The notes beneath the pieces were generated by a model. It was not told the DNA's origin. It saw only the letters and a list, made by a program, of their open reading frames with translations, and made no database searches. Shown piece by piece: positions 23,172 through 34,889 of a stretch of 64,000 bases of DNA. A program made the translations under genes and the position numbers. Every line of letters starts with the position of its first letter. Position 1 is the stretch's first letter. This DNA is from Acanthochlamys bracteata. Lineage: Eukaryota; Streptophyta; Magnoliopsida; Pandanales; Velloziaceae. The stretch spans positions 1,860,001 to 1,924,000 of the forward strand of contig CM034138.1 in assembly GCA_019914995.1 (NCBI GenBank), given 5' to 3'.

Positions 23172-25206
23172 ATGGGGTCTTTATTGCCCCCAAAAGAAGC
23201 CAATCTGTTCAAGATCATTGTCGTAAGTTTTCTCTACACATCTTTTACTGATTATATTTTGATTGGATTGCATAGCTTTGGTTTCAGTGCAGATGATTGA
23301 ATTAATCAATAGAGGAGCCATGGATGCTTATTTGTTGTTTTTTCTTCGTTGATAGTAATATTTGGTTTAGATTTTCGAACTTGAAGGATTTGGTTGTTAA
23401 GTTTGGAGTTTTTTTTATTTGACTTGCTGGATATCTGTAGTTCGAAACTTTCAGTGATACAGTGTCTATGAATAATTTGGTTATAAATTATTTGAGGTGT
23501 TTGGTTGTGGATGTTACTGATTGATCGTGTAACCAGTTATATGAATAGTGGATTGACAACAGCTGACTATTTTTTTTTTTTAATGTAGAAGCGTGTATAA
23601 TTTCAAATGTCTTTTGGCACTTGGGCATGTATCTTCAGCTGGCATTAACTAATCATTTGAGTTGTTTAGAGTTTCAGGGATGTCTAGCTTGGGTGCATCT
23701 TTGCACTGTGTCATAAGGAAAAGAGCAGCTAGGGCAAGAATCCTTGTCGAATTTCTAGGCATTTCTTTTTTTCATGCTAAGACAGCAAGCCTATCTTGAA
23801 GAAGTACTGCTTCTGGTAGATTAGCTGTCAATGAAATGACAGAACTAGTGCGTTTTTAGCTTATCTAGTAGAATGGTTTCTGTACCTAGTCACTTATGAC
23901 AGATCAGTACCTGGTGTAATCTTTGTCTTTAACTGTCACTAGAATCTAAGTAAAAAAGGCCACTTCTCTTGTTCAACTTTAAGTTGTTTGAGGTTGTCAA
24001 GCAGACATCTGACCATTCTCTTACTTGAGAATGAAAAGAACTGTGTATGATGGCAATAACTTAACCATGTAGCCAGCTGGTCCCGAATTGCAGGTAGTTA
24101 GAAGGCAACTGCAGTAGGCTCAATATGCAAGCATTTGGAAGAATGACTCTCTTTTAAGTTAACTGAGCAGCTATGCTAAGTAGATCAGAACCTTCTATTA
24201 TATGTTTTACATTTAAAAGTAATCTGCTGATCATAACAACAGAGTTATGCATGACACCAACATTTTTTTCTAGAGCTTATCCTGTCATTGTGATAGATTC
24301 TTGGTCCCAAATATATCCTATCCATGTTGGTAGGACCTTGACAAAGTTCTGCATGATATCTTTCCAATCGTCTTAATGTCATCTGTTGTGAACTTGTGAA
24401 ATGTTCCTTTCCTGTTATGTCTAGCTGCTAGATCTCTCAACTTATTGTTTCCTCAGCTCTTCACCCCTTCTTTTCTTAGAAATCATATGAGACCAAGCAA
24501 TACAAGAAGGGATTGAAAGCTGCAGATGCTATACTGAAGAAGTTCCCCGAGCATGGAGGTATGCCTAAAATTAAATCATTTTTTTTATCAAGTGAATTGT
24601 TGGGTTTTGTTATTAGGAGTTCTTTCCTTTAAGGATTCATCTCAGCTACGGACATTACTCAAAGAATCTTCTCTTTAAAATTGTATAATACAATTATCCG
24701 GTTTATCTTTTTCCATGTTAATTGGTGGTTGCATCTAGTGTTATCTGTTTCTCGTCATTGTCACTATATGTTTTTTTTTTGACTTTTTGAAGTGTCTGCT
24801 TTGATGATTCTTTTCTCTATACCCTTCTGATAATGCTTTGCCTTTTTGAGTTGCCTGCCTATAGAGACATTAGCAATGAAGGGATTGACATTGAATTGCA
24901 TGGACAAGAAGTCAGAGGCTTATCAACTTGCCCGTCAAGGTTGGCTACTTGTCCCTGAGGGCATGTGGCTACCTGTCCCCGAGAGCTGTGGAAGTGTTAT
25001 TTCTTTAGGCTGCTAGCTGTTAACGACTTTGTCGTTTCTGGTTTTTTTTTTGGCAGAATGATCTCAAGAGTCATGTCTGCTGGCATGTATATGGTCTGCT
25101 TTATCGCTCTGATAGAGATTATAGGGAAGCAATTAAATGTTACAGAAATGCTTTGAGGATAGATCCCGATAATATTGAGATTCTTTGAGACCTATCTCTC
25201 TTGCAG
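23172..25206 (+). pseudogene. 5' part of NAA15 (NatA auxiliary subunit), first four exons only
   Basis: Exons 23172-23222, 24480-24558, 24865-24939 and 25057-25206. They read MGSLLPPKEANLFKIIV, then [39 protein letters not shown] and [20 protein letters not shown] with [17 protein letters not shown], the N-terminal TPR array of NAA15. NAA15 anchors the NAA10 catalytic subunit to the ribosome for N-terminal acetylation. Two lesions show it is dead. Exon 4 has lost its first codons, so splicing from exon 3 (CAAG) to AATGAT gives an immediate TGA. TGA at 25186-25188 also replaces the Arg codon of EILRDLSLLQ, a CGA to TGA change. None of the remaining exons (over 700 aa in the family) was found down to 27016. 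The promoter and leader look intact, so it may be transcribed. Confidence 0.88.
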
Positions 25207-27016
25207 GTTGGTTTCATTTATTTTTATTCCTTTCAAAACCTGTTTATGAATGTGTAACTAGCATTTCATGTTGGCATTGGTGTTGTCAAGTTGGATATCT
25301 CAGAATTTCAACTGAGTACTCTTTCGAGGTGGTAGACTTTCTTTGGCTCTCTTAATTACCTTCCTGTTTTCATTCATATCTTCATTATGTTTCTAGATGG
25401 GCAGGCATGCAGGTCTAGTTTCTATAGTGGACCTTTCATAATAGATTGACTATCAGCATATGTGAATCTCTCTGATTAATTATGTAGTTTGGGATCCACC
25501 TATAAATTTCTTATTAGCACAGTTGGAGTTGACACCTTGCAATGTCGTACTGACAGAGCTCTGTGACTAAATGGTTAATGTTAATGTGGCAGTTGAATGC
25601 AGTTACTAAACCAAGCAGCAGAAGCAGCAGCAATATGCTAGAGCTCTGAGAATGTCAAAACAAAATCACGCACTCCCATTGAAGAACATGCATCAGAAAT
25701 CCTTACGTATCACGATTTTCAAAAGTTTCAGAAAGAAATGGTTGCCTCCAGTCAAATGCAGCTTTTGAGGTATCAAATGATGGTTATCTCATAAGTAACC
25801 ATCTGACTGATGGTGGGCATTTTGTGAGGTACATTTCATCTGAAACAGAGATTCATTGTAGCTGCCTAAGTTTAGGACCTCAGGCATATTAAGTGGCATA
25901 CCTTACAGGTTATCATTGAAAACTTTTTTCAACTTCCAGATAACTACCTTTTAATTTCACGGCTTTGAGAGAGCTCCTTGTTTTCGAGGAGCACTGGTTA
26001 TAAGTATCGTGCCAAGCACTTCCCTCCTTTCCATAATTATTCAAGAAACATTGATAACTAAAGATCATTTCAGTTTGTGTACAACAGCATATAGAACATG
26101 GTCCTAACACATGTAAGGGATATGCCAACAACTGATGAAACTTCACGGTTGTAGCATACTGGTGTTGTAGTTGACTCGAGTTGTCAAATGCAAGAGGTCT
26201 AAACAGACAGTTAACCATTTAAAGACGAGGGACAACAGGAGGCATCAGCAGAGAAGCATCGAACTAATTCAGTTTGTAAACAAGATGGTAAGTGATGTTT
26301 CTTTAACATACAATTGACTGCTGTGTTTTGGTTCATCGTAGTCAAGCATATAATATCATTGTTAAAAAGTTTTCTTTTTCAAAATCCTAAAATGCCTGCC
26401 ATATAGGATTTAGTTTTTGGGGGGAACTTCATGATTTTGTTATTACAGGTATGAGTTAAGGTTGGTTCTGATCATAACAAATGTTACCTAAATGATATTG
26501 CATGCAGAAAGGTGCTTCCAGTCAATATATAACTCCCTTGATTTGCAAAGATGTAACTGCTTTCTTGGAATAGATTTTAGGAGAGAGACGGTATGGAATC
26601 TGCATACATTTGCTTCATCAGTGATAGAGACATTTTTGGGTCCATAAATTGGATATTTGCTTTTCCCTTGAGGCAGGAACATGGTGGACAAATCGGAGTA
26701 TGTGAAGGTGCTAATCATCAGTATTAAAAGGCCTTCATAACCTGCTTCAAAAACGCAAATTTTGTTAACTCATGGAGGAATTTTACTATGCCTTACTACA
26801 TGGCTTTCCAAGTTCCAATATCCAGGTGAGATTTCTGCTTACTAGTCTTTGATATGTAATGTGCGATTTAATGCTGAGTCAGTTCTCTTTATAATCAAAC
26901 TGCTGGCCACGGCAACCAACATGACAGAAATTTTAGGTGGAATGTCCGCATAAACCATGCATTCAACCATCTTCATGTTGCTCTTAACGATTAGCAAAAT
27001 TGTTGGTGGTGATTGA
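25207..27016. other. Non-coding stretch behind the NAA15 relic
   Basis: No exon of NAA15 or of any other family was recognised. The small ORFs on both strands carry no motif. The copia element inserted at its right end. Confidence 0.45.
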
Positions 27017-27118
27017 TGTTGAAATGAGTTGATTTTACAATAGTAACCTTATGTATCTAATATATATATACATGTATTTTCAGTATTGGAGAATTGAATG
27101 AATACATGTATTTCTACA
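27017..27118 (+). repeat. 5' LTR of the copia element
   Basis: 102 bp, starting TGTTGAAATGAG and ending TTTCTACA. It differs from the 3' LTR by three transitions (all within the first 10 bases) and one TA unit in an alternating TA run. Confidence 0.93.
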
Positions 27119-27136
27119 TGGTATCTAGAGCAGGGA
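27119..27136 (+). promoter_or_regulatory. Primer-binding site, initiator tRNA-Met type
   Basis: TGGTATCTAGAGCAGGG directly after the LTR. Plant copia elements carry TGGTATCAGAGC, complementary to the 3' end of initiator tRNA-Met. Here one extra T is inserted. Confidence 0.8.
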
Positions 27137-27534
27137 AATCCTAGCCGTCGCCGGTTCACTGCCAACCGATCAGATTTCCGACGATAAGCCGGATCTTCCT
27201 CGGTCTTGCCGGAACTATCCCAATCCGATCAGCGATCTCAACTCCGATTGCCAATCTGAAATCGATTGTCGGGAACGCCGTTGATTCACCCTCGCACTGC
27301 TGCCAGATCTGCTCGGCGCTGTGAGCTTTGTCTCCGCTGCCGCTGCTACATCCTCTAGCCGCAGCGAGCTTCTTCTCCGTTGCACGCTGCTAGATCTGCT
27401 CGCCGTCGCAAGCTTCTTCTCCGCTGCCGCCGCCGATTGGACGCCAATTGGAGCACGCCGTGCCTTATCAGCTCGAAGCAGGCGGCCGCTACACCAAGAT
27501 GTGAACCACTGTGCTGAACCGAACCACAGACGTT

Positions 27535-27654
27535 GAACCAAACCAGGACTGCTGGACTGGGCTTGAACCGAACCACGACTGCTGGACTGGGCTTGAACTG
27601 AACCAGGACTTCTGGACTGGACTTGAACCGAACTAGGACTGCTGGACTGGGCTG
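27535..27654 (+). repeat. 30-bp tandem repeats in the retrotransposon leader
   Basis: Four copies in register at 27535, 27565, 27595 and 27625, each ending in a GGACTGCTGGACTGGGCTT-like sequence with one to four differences. Looser GGGCTGGACTG repeats continue to about 27740. The G+C content is much higher than in the surroundings. The 191-aa minus-strand ORF over it is a by-product of the repeat. Confidence 0.85.
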
Positions 27655-27842
27655 CTCTATCACGATTGGGCTGGACTGCACTCGTGGAACTGGGCTGCTC
27701 TACTGTAGTTGGGCTGGACTGTACTCGTGGACTGGACAATCCTGTTTGGACTAGACAGTTTTTTTTTAACTGAGCTGGGCTGCTAGACAAATTAGTGTGC
27801 TAGCTACTACAACGGTGAATCAGCTGACTATATAGATTGAAT

Positions 27843-28853
27843 ATGGAGCAACCATATCAAGAAAATTCCATAGCTTCTGTGTTAGAAGACTTGACCATCC
27901 GAATGGCACAGGTATTGACTCAGAATCAGACTCATAATCAACAACCAATTTATGACTCGTCCGGTGCACAGATCAATATCAAGTTGGATGGTACCAACTA
28001 CGCTTTATGGTCTCAAATTGCAGAAATGTATATCTCAGCTAAGGATAAGTTGGGATATATTAATGAAGATCTTCCACAACCTTCGCCTATTGATCCGAGT
28101 TTCAGAAAATGGAGAACTGAAAATTCAATCGTGAAGGGGTGGCTAATCAACTCAATGGACTCCAGTTTGATTGCTAATTTTATTCGGTTTCCCACTGCAA
28201 AGACAGTATGGGATGCTGCTGCTACAACATATTTTGACGACAGCGACACCTCCCAAGTGTATGATTTCAAAAGACGAGTGGGGCGAGTGAAACAACCTGG
28301 AGGATCTATTGAAGTATACTATAACACTTTACAAGGTTTGTGGAGGAAAATCGATTTTCGCCGTCCTAATCCGATAGATTGTGCAATAGATATACAGAGG
28401 TACAACTCTATGCTACAGGAGGATAGAGTATACACCTTTCTTGATAGATTAGATGATCATTTTGACAGAGTACGGAGTGAGGTACTTCAGATTAGACCAT
28501 TTCCTACAGTAAAGCAGGTATATGCTCATGTTAGAAGAGAAGACTCTAGGCAAGCCGTAATGATGACAGGAGCAGATATTTCAACTGGCTCAGCCATGAT
28601 TTCTAAGGGAGGTAGCAGGACGTCTTCTCTTCAGATAATGTCTACCGGTAATATGATAAAGGTAGGGTCAACTTCAGAAAAGCTAACTACAACTTCAAAG
28701 TCGAAAACGCAGTCAGAAGGGGGATGCACACATTGCGGAAAGGCGAAACATATCCGTGATACATGTTTTAAACTACATGGATATCCAGATTGGTGGAATA
28801 AATTCAAAGCTAAAAAGCAACGTGACATCGCTGCTAGTAGTAGTACGGGTTGA
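27843..28853 (+). CDS. Copia gag (nucleocapsid-type protein)
   Basis: 336 aa from the ATG at 27843, closed by TGA at 28851-28853. It has the plant copia gag layout. Near the N-terminus is LDGTNYALWSQIAEMYISAK. A UBN2-type central region follows, then a zinc knuckle near residues 297-310 (C-T-H-C-G-K-A-K-H-I-R-D-T-C, the CX2CX4HX4C pattern). The reading frame continues behind the TGA into protease, so the TGA is probably a mutation and the ancestor was a single gag-pol protein. Packaging function only by family. Confidence 0.9.
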   Translation: MEQPYQENSIASVLEDLTIRMAQVLTQNQTHNQQPIYDSSGAQINIKLDGTNYALWSQIAEMYISAKDKLGYINEDLPQPSPIDPSFRKWRTENSIVKGWLINSMDSSLIANFIRFPTAKTVWDAAATTYFDDSDTSQVYDFKRRVGRVKQPGGSIEVYYNTLQGLWRKIDFRRPNPIDCAIDIQRYNSMLQEDRVYTFLDRLDDHFDRVRSEVLQIRPFPTVKQVYAHVRREDSRQAVMMTGADISTGSAMISKGGSRTSSLQIMSTGNMIKVGSTSEKLTTTSKSKTQSEGGCTHCGKAKHIRDTCFKLHGYPDWWNKFKAKKQRDIAASSSTG

Positions 28854-31800
28854 GCTGCTATGGTAAATGCAGAACCTCAACTATCTTTTATCTCACAGGT
28901 CGATCCTCCAGTCACTTTGAATTCTAATACTACGTCCACTACCAAAGATCCAGGTAACTGCAATTACATTTTATCTGGTTCTACTTATAATGATTATCAA
29001 GGATGGATAGTTGATTGAGGAGCAACTGATCATATGACATATGACTCCCGCGATCTCACCAATACTACTAAACCGAGACAGAATTGCATTGCTAATGTTA
29101 ATGGAGTCATATCTCCAGTCACAGGAGCTGGAACTATAGCTCTATCACCCTCTCTCTCATTACCAAATACATTACTTGTCCTATCTCTTTCAAATAAATT
29201 ATTATTTGTGGGACAATTTACTGAGGAGTTGAACTGTTGTGTATTAATGTATCCTCAATTTTGCCTTCTACAGAATATTCTCAGTAAGGAGATTATTAAT
29301 CGTGGTACTAAGAGAGGGAGATTGTACTATGTTGATTACTTCTGTCCTGGCAAAGCAAATCATATACAAAGCTTATCAACAGGAAAATCTGAGAAAATTT
29401 GGTTATGACATCGTCGGTTGGGACATCCTTCCTTTAGCTATTTAAATTTTCTACTACCAAATTATTTTTCAAATTTGCATGACTCAGACTTTAAATGCAA
29501 TGTGTGCATTTTAGCTAAAAGTCATCATGCTTCTTATCCTTCAAGCTCAAGTAGGAGCAAGATTTCTTTTGCTGTAATTCATTCTGATATTTGGGGACCT
29601 TCACCAGTGATCACTTCTTCTGGATTTCGTTGGTTTGTGATCTTTATTGATGATTGTATCCGCATGACCTGGCTTTATCTAATGAAGCATAAACATGATT
29701 TGTTTGATATATTTCGGTACTTTCATAATATGGTTCAGACTCAGTTTTTCACTAAGATTCAGATTCTCCGTTCAGATAATGGAGGAGAGTATGTTAATAG
29801 TGATTTTCATACTTACTTTTAAAATTGTGGCATCATTCATGAAACAACATGTCCTCAAACACCACAATAGTCCTCAAACACCACAATAGAATGGTGTTGC
29901 TGAAAAAAATAATAGGCACATTTTAGAAACTATAGGAGCCATCATGATTGAAGCACATGTACCTCAAAGTTATTGGGCAGATGCAGTTGTTTCAGCTGTT
30001 TACATACTAAATCGTGTGCCATCGAGAGTACTTGACTTTAAGACTCCACTCCAAATTTTGTCTCTTTATGTTTCTTTACCATCGATTTTGATGCTGCCAC
30101 CTCGAATTTTTGGGTGTGTTGTATTTGTGCACTTACATAAAAATCAACGAACTAAACTTGATCCATGTGCTGTTCGTTGTATTTTTCTTGGATATACTGC
30201 ATATAAAAAAGGATATAGATGCTATCATCCTTTCACGAAGCGCACTTATGTCACAATGGATGTTACTTTCATGGAATCTGAGATGTATTTTCTTCCGATA
30301 TCCACTTCTCCTCTTCAAGGGGAGACACAATATGATGAAAAGCAGAATTGGAACGTTTGGCCTAGATTTGAAGATGATATTACCTCGACAACAGTTGTAT
30401 CTCATCTACAGACTGTGCAAGAGACAGAACAGAAAGAAGCAAATAACTGCAATGAAGTAGCTGAATCTGAAACCCCCTCTCATCCTTTAGTACCATAAGA
30501 CTAGTCTCCAGAGAAAATATTCTTGAGGTAAGTTCTCCATTCACTTTATCTCCTGATAGCATAATGGATACTTCTACAGATTATAAGCTACCTTTCAGAC
30601 AGAATTGTGGTGTTCCTCTAGACAGATACTCACCAGATTTTGTGGGACGAAAATTAAAATATTTTATTGCTAATTATGTTTCATCTAAGCAGTTATCGAA
30701 GCCAGTAAAGACATTTGTGAACCAGCTGTCCTCCTGTCATATTCCTGGTGGAGTACAAGAAGTATTGAAGGATCCTAAATAGGCTCAGGCAATAGAGGAG
30801 GAAATGAAAGCACTACAGAAAAATAAGACGTGGACCCTTGTTCAATTACCAGAGGGAAAGAAACCAGTGGGATGTAAATGGGTATTCTCAATCAAATACA
30901 AAGCAGATGGATCCATTGAAAAATATAAAGCGAGACTTGTGGCAAAAGAATATACACAGACATATGGTGTAGATTATCAGAAATATTTTTACCGGTGGCC
31001 AAACTCAACACTATCAGAGTTTTACTATCTCTTGCAGCAAATCTGAATTGGCCTTTACATCAATTTGATGTAAAAAATGCTTTCCTCCATGGTGTTCTTA
31101 AGGATGAAGTATATATAGATATTCCACCAGGATACACTATACCTTCTCAAGTTGGAATTGTGTGTAAACTACAGAAGGCACTATATGGATTAAAGCAATC
31201 TCTCCATGCATGGTTCGGACGCTTCAGTATGGCAATGGAACAAAGTGGGTTCAAACAAAGCAACTCCGACCATACATTGTTTCTAAAATATCGACAAAGA
31301 AAGGTAACAATTTTAATAATTTATGTTGATGATATGATAATAACAGGAGATGATGCGGAGAAAATCTCTGCACTTCAGAAGTATTTAGCCTCTGAGTTTG
31401 AAATGAAGGATTTAGGAGGATTAAAATACTTTTTAGGTATTGAAGTGGCACGATCAGAAAAAAGATATCTTTCTATCTCAAAGAAAGTATGTGTTGGACT
31501 TACTATCTGAAACAGGAATGGTCGATTGCAAACCAGCTGACACTCCAATTATTCAGAATTATAGTTTGGAAGAGTATCATGATTGTGTGCCTACTAACAA
31601 GGAAAGATATCAGAGACTAGTTGGAAAATTAATTTACTTGTCACACACACGACCGGATATTGCTTATGCAGTAAGTGTGGTAAGTCAATTCATGCATTGG
31701 CCTAGCGAAGATCATATGAATGCTATAGTTAGAATTCTTCGCTATTTGAAATCTGCTCCAGAAAAAGGCTTTATGTTTTTCAGAAATAATCATTCTGAAA

Positions 31801-32270
31801 TAGAAAGATATACAGATGCTGATTGGGCAGGAAGTGTTATCGACAGAAAGTCTACATCATGCTATTTTACTTTTGTGGGAGACAATTTGATCACTTGGAG
31901 GAGTAAGAAACAAAAGGTAGTGGCATTATAAGCTGAATTTAGAGGAATGACCAAAGGTTTGTGTGAACTTCTTTGGTTGAAAAGACTACTTACAGAAATT
32001 GGTTACCCACCAAAATCAATAATGAAGTTATTTTGTGATAATAAAGCAGCTATTAGTATTGCTTATAATTCAGTACAACACGATCGAACCAAACATGTTG
32101 AGGTCGATCGTCATTTCATCAAACAGAAACTCGAGGATAAGATAATTCAGCTTCCATTTGTGAAATCTAAAGACCAATTGGCTGATATACTTACAAAGGC
32201 TGTCTCCAGTAAGATATTTTTCAACTCACTTGACAAGTTAGACATTAGAAATATCTATGCATCAACTTGA
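28854..32270 (+). pseudogene. Copia pol remnant: protease, integrase, RT, RNase H
   Basis: Recognisable in order: protease with the active-site Ser codon replaced by a stop (VD-stop-GATDHM, TGA 29016-29018); GAG-pre-integrase HRRLGHPSF and CNVCILAKSH (about 29410-29530); integrase HSDIWGP, RSDNGGEY and GVAEKNNRHILE; RT beginning KTWTLVQLPEGKKPVGCKW with DVKNAFLHG and the catalytic YVDD (about 31320); RNase H YTDADWAGS and the C-terminal DNKAAISIAYN. Stops lie at 28851, 29016, 29406, 29821, 29887, 30496, 30780 and 31929. A 19-bp tandem duplication at 29852-29889 shifts the frame. It cannot make a working polyprotein. Confidence 0.93.
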
Positions 32271-32277
32271 GTGGGAG
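32269..32277 (+). promoter_or_regulatory. Polypurine tract of the copia element
   Basis: GAGTGGGAG immediately upstream of the 3' LTR, the usual plus-strand priming position. Confidence 0.7.
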
Positions 32278-32381
32278 TATTGAGATAAGTTGATTTTACA
32301 ATAGTAACCTTATGTATCTAATATATATATATACATGTATTTTCAGTATTGGAGAATTGAATGAATACATGTATTTCTACA
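32278..32381 (+). repeat. 3' LTR of the copia element
   Basis: 104 bp, starting TATTGAGATAAG (terminal TG changed to TA) and ending TTTCTACA, followed by the ATTGA target duplication. Confidence 0.93.
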
Positions 32382-34889
32382 ATTGATGGCATTAATTTGG
32401 TCTCTTCTGCATACAGGACATTCAAACTGTTTGATGATCTTTAGCTGTAGTGTCTTTTTCCTTGAACTATCACGTACCTCTGCTTATTGCAACTAAAAAG
32501 GAAACGGAGTAGGAAGTTTATTTTCTTGCAAGTTGGTTCTCTATGGATGTTATCGCAAATTGAACTGGCATGTCTATTTATATAGCGGTTAACGTCAGGA
32601 AAGAACTAGACGGAAGGAGAGAATTACTTGCAGCATTGCAGATGGATTAATGAAGTTTTGGCGAATCATCAGAAGCCTTTTGTTGTTCGACATCAAGGCA
32701 CGTTCGTTGTTGCAAAGAGTTGGTTGTAATTCAAATACAGTGGGGAGAACTTCTCGTTCAAGCTTGAACTTTGCAGAAGGAAATCAATGTAAGCAAACCC
32801 GGAGAAAGTTTCTGAGTCTGAAGATTGGTGGAACAGTTGCCGAAAGAGAAGTGAAGTTCTTCGATACTTGCTCATCAAAGTCAATGGCAAGTGAAGAACT
32901 GCTTGGCATTGTAGAATTATATAGATTTGGAGATGTTTGTAATTATTTTTTTTAAAAAAATAGAACGAAAACTATTTAAAAATATTTTTAAAATAAATTT
33001 ATTTTTTATTTAAAAAAATAAATAAAAATAAAACTTTGTGATATAAAATTATTTGTAAATTTTAAAAAAATTTTAAAAATTTATAAAAAATTTATAAATA
33101 TTTTAAAAAGTTTATTAAAATATAAAATATAAATTTATAACGCATGCCAAAGCATCGCCGCTTTGATGTTTAAATGCATGCAAACCCATTTAATTTGTTC
33201 TTCTATTTTGTCTATTCATTTACAGAATAATGACTTCGCAACAACTAATATCAATGATATAATAAAATAAAAGGAATAATTTTCAATGAAAAAAAAGCCA
33301 AGTTTTACATATAATTAACAAATAAATTACTGAATTAATTAACTAAATTCAAATAAGTTAGACAACAACGTTATCCATCACCAGAACAAGGGTAATTTGG
33401 TCATTAAAAAGGAATTGATAGAAAGCTTCGCTGGTTAGCACGAGAAAACTAGCAAAAAAAGGAAATTGTGTTGAGGAGCCGCCCGGTGAACGGGTGATAC
33501 ATTTTTGCTTAAAATAACCGCCCTGGATCGCGACGAAGAAAGGTGCCTGCCACCCTTCCTCATAATCTTCCTCTTTCTCTATCTTTCTTCAATCCATTGG
33601 AAAACCTAACCGCCGATTGATTGACTGAGAAAGAGAGAGAGGAAATCTTTGATTTCATCTGTTTGGTTCACTCAATGGGCTGCATTTGAAGAATCAGAGG
33701 TGATTTTTCCTCTTTTCTTTTCTCCTTTTTTTTTTGTTCTTGTATGTCTATGAAGCAATCGTGTTGTTGGTTTTTATTTTTCTTCATTTGATTATTTGTT
33801 TTTGGGGTGTTTAGGATTGTGGATACATGTCTTTAAACAGTATGATTGTAAAAAAGAAAAAAAAAAGACGATCTTGTTTTGTGCTTTGGCGTTTTGATTG
33901 TCTAATGGTGTCTTTTTTGTTGGCATTTCGATGGTGTTGTTTCAGATTTTTAATAATAGTAGTTTTTTTGTGGGGTTTTAGGAACTTGGGCTGTGTTTTT
34001 CTTCACATGGAGTTTTGTAAAGGAGCCATCGTTTAGATGGTTGATCGGTGAAATGCATGTTTTCATATGTTTTGATTGTTAAATGGTGGCTTTTCTATGC
34101 GTTTGATCGTGTTGTTTCAAAATTTTAAGAACTAGAATTAGTTTTTGGGCGTTTTTGGATCTCTCTTCCTGTTTTTATCGACGCATGATTTGTAGAGCGA
34201 TCTTTTAGACTAACTGTTCTGTAGATCGTTGATTGGTGAAACGCGTTCTTTGGTTTTTTGTGTACGTATGCGTGTTATTTTTTTTGGGGGTTTATGAATT
34301 TCTTACTTTTTTGTTGCTGGCCTGTTGGTTTACGGTGTACAGATGGAAATTTTGCAATCTAGATCTAGCTGGTCGATTTATGCGTTTTTAAAATTTTGCT
34401 TTAGTTTCTAATTATTCAATTTTTTGAAAGTAATCTAGGTTCTCTAGAAGTGCGGCTCTGCATGGTCCTAATGACTTTTTACCTTTGATATTTCGTTTTG
34501 CAGTGTTGCACCTAACCTTGTTCTTTTAAATTCTTTTTTTTTTGAGGACATTTATATTTGCAATATGTTTTCTTAACAGATGTTGCCGAAAACTAAGCCT
34601 TCAAATTCTGGTCGTTAGCAGCTAAAAGTTGATTATATCCCTACTTGATTGATAAGAAGTTAGGGAGATTGTTTGTGGTGCATTAAAAAGTAATTGGTTA
34701 GGTCTAAGAAAGTCGAATTCTTATGCTATTGTGATGATTCAAAATTATATTGTCGCTTTCTCAGACCCTGAAATTTTGTTGTTTGCTAACAAAAGTTTTT
34801 CTTTTCTTCCTTCAGAAGGATTTTGAATTTGATCAAGAGACCAGGTCAATCATTTAGCTATCCTTCTGAAGACCCTTGAATTGCCCATC
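32382..34889. other. Flank, A/T-rich block and 5' leader of FATB
   Basis: 32382-32940 holds small ORFs without motifs. 32945-33135 is almost pure A/T. From about 33480 the sequence becomes the FATB promoter and leader. A non-coding first exon ends at 33699 (CAGAG|GTGATT), and a leader intron 33700-34815 ends CCTTCAG before the coding exon. A 5' leader intron is common in plant FATB genes. Confidence 0.5.

Larger units (their letters stand above)
27017..32381 (+). mobile_element. Ty1/copia LTR retrotransposon, complete but inactivated
   Basis: About 5.37 kb. The LTRs (27017-27118 and 32278-32381) are near identical. A 5-bp target duplication ATTGA flanks them (27012-27016 and 32382-32386). 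A primer-binding site lies directly behind the 5' LTR and a purine tract directly before the 3' LTR. The domain order is gag, protease, integrase, reverse transcriptase, RNase H, which is the Ty1/copia order. Gag and pol were one frame, as most pol pieces share the gag frame. That frame is now broken by about eight stops and several frameshifts. The very short LTRs are characteristic. The element is in the same orientation as the NAA15 relic and downstream of it. Confidence 0.95.

Noticed and set aside
27215..27790. 191-aa minus-strand ORF rich in SSP/VQ repeats, and the overlapping 108-aa ORF
   Set aside because: Made by the 30-bp tandem repeats in the retrotransposon leader; low complexity, antisense to the element.
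32650..32955. 101-aa ORF right of the copia element
   Set aside because: No recognisable domain; partly A/T-tract. Could be a relic, but nothing supports it.
33827..34036. 69-aa ORF before FATB
   Set aside because: Within the leader intron 33700-34815; TTG/ATG-rich T-tract translation only.
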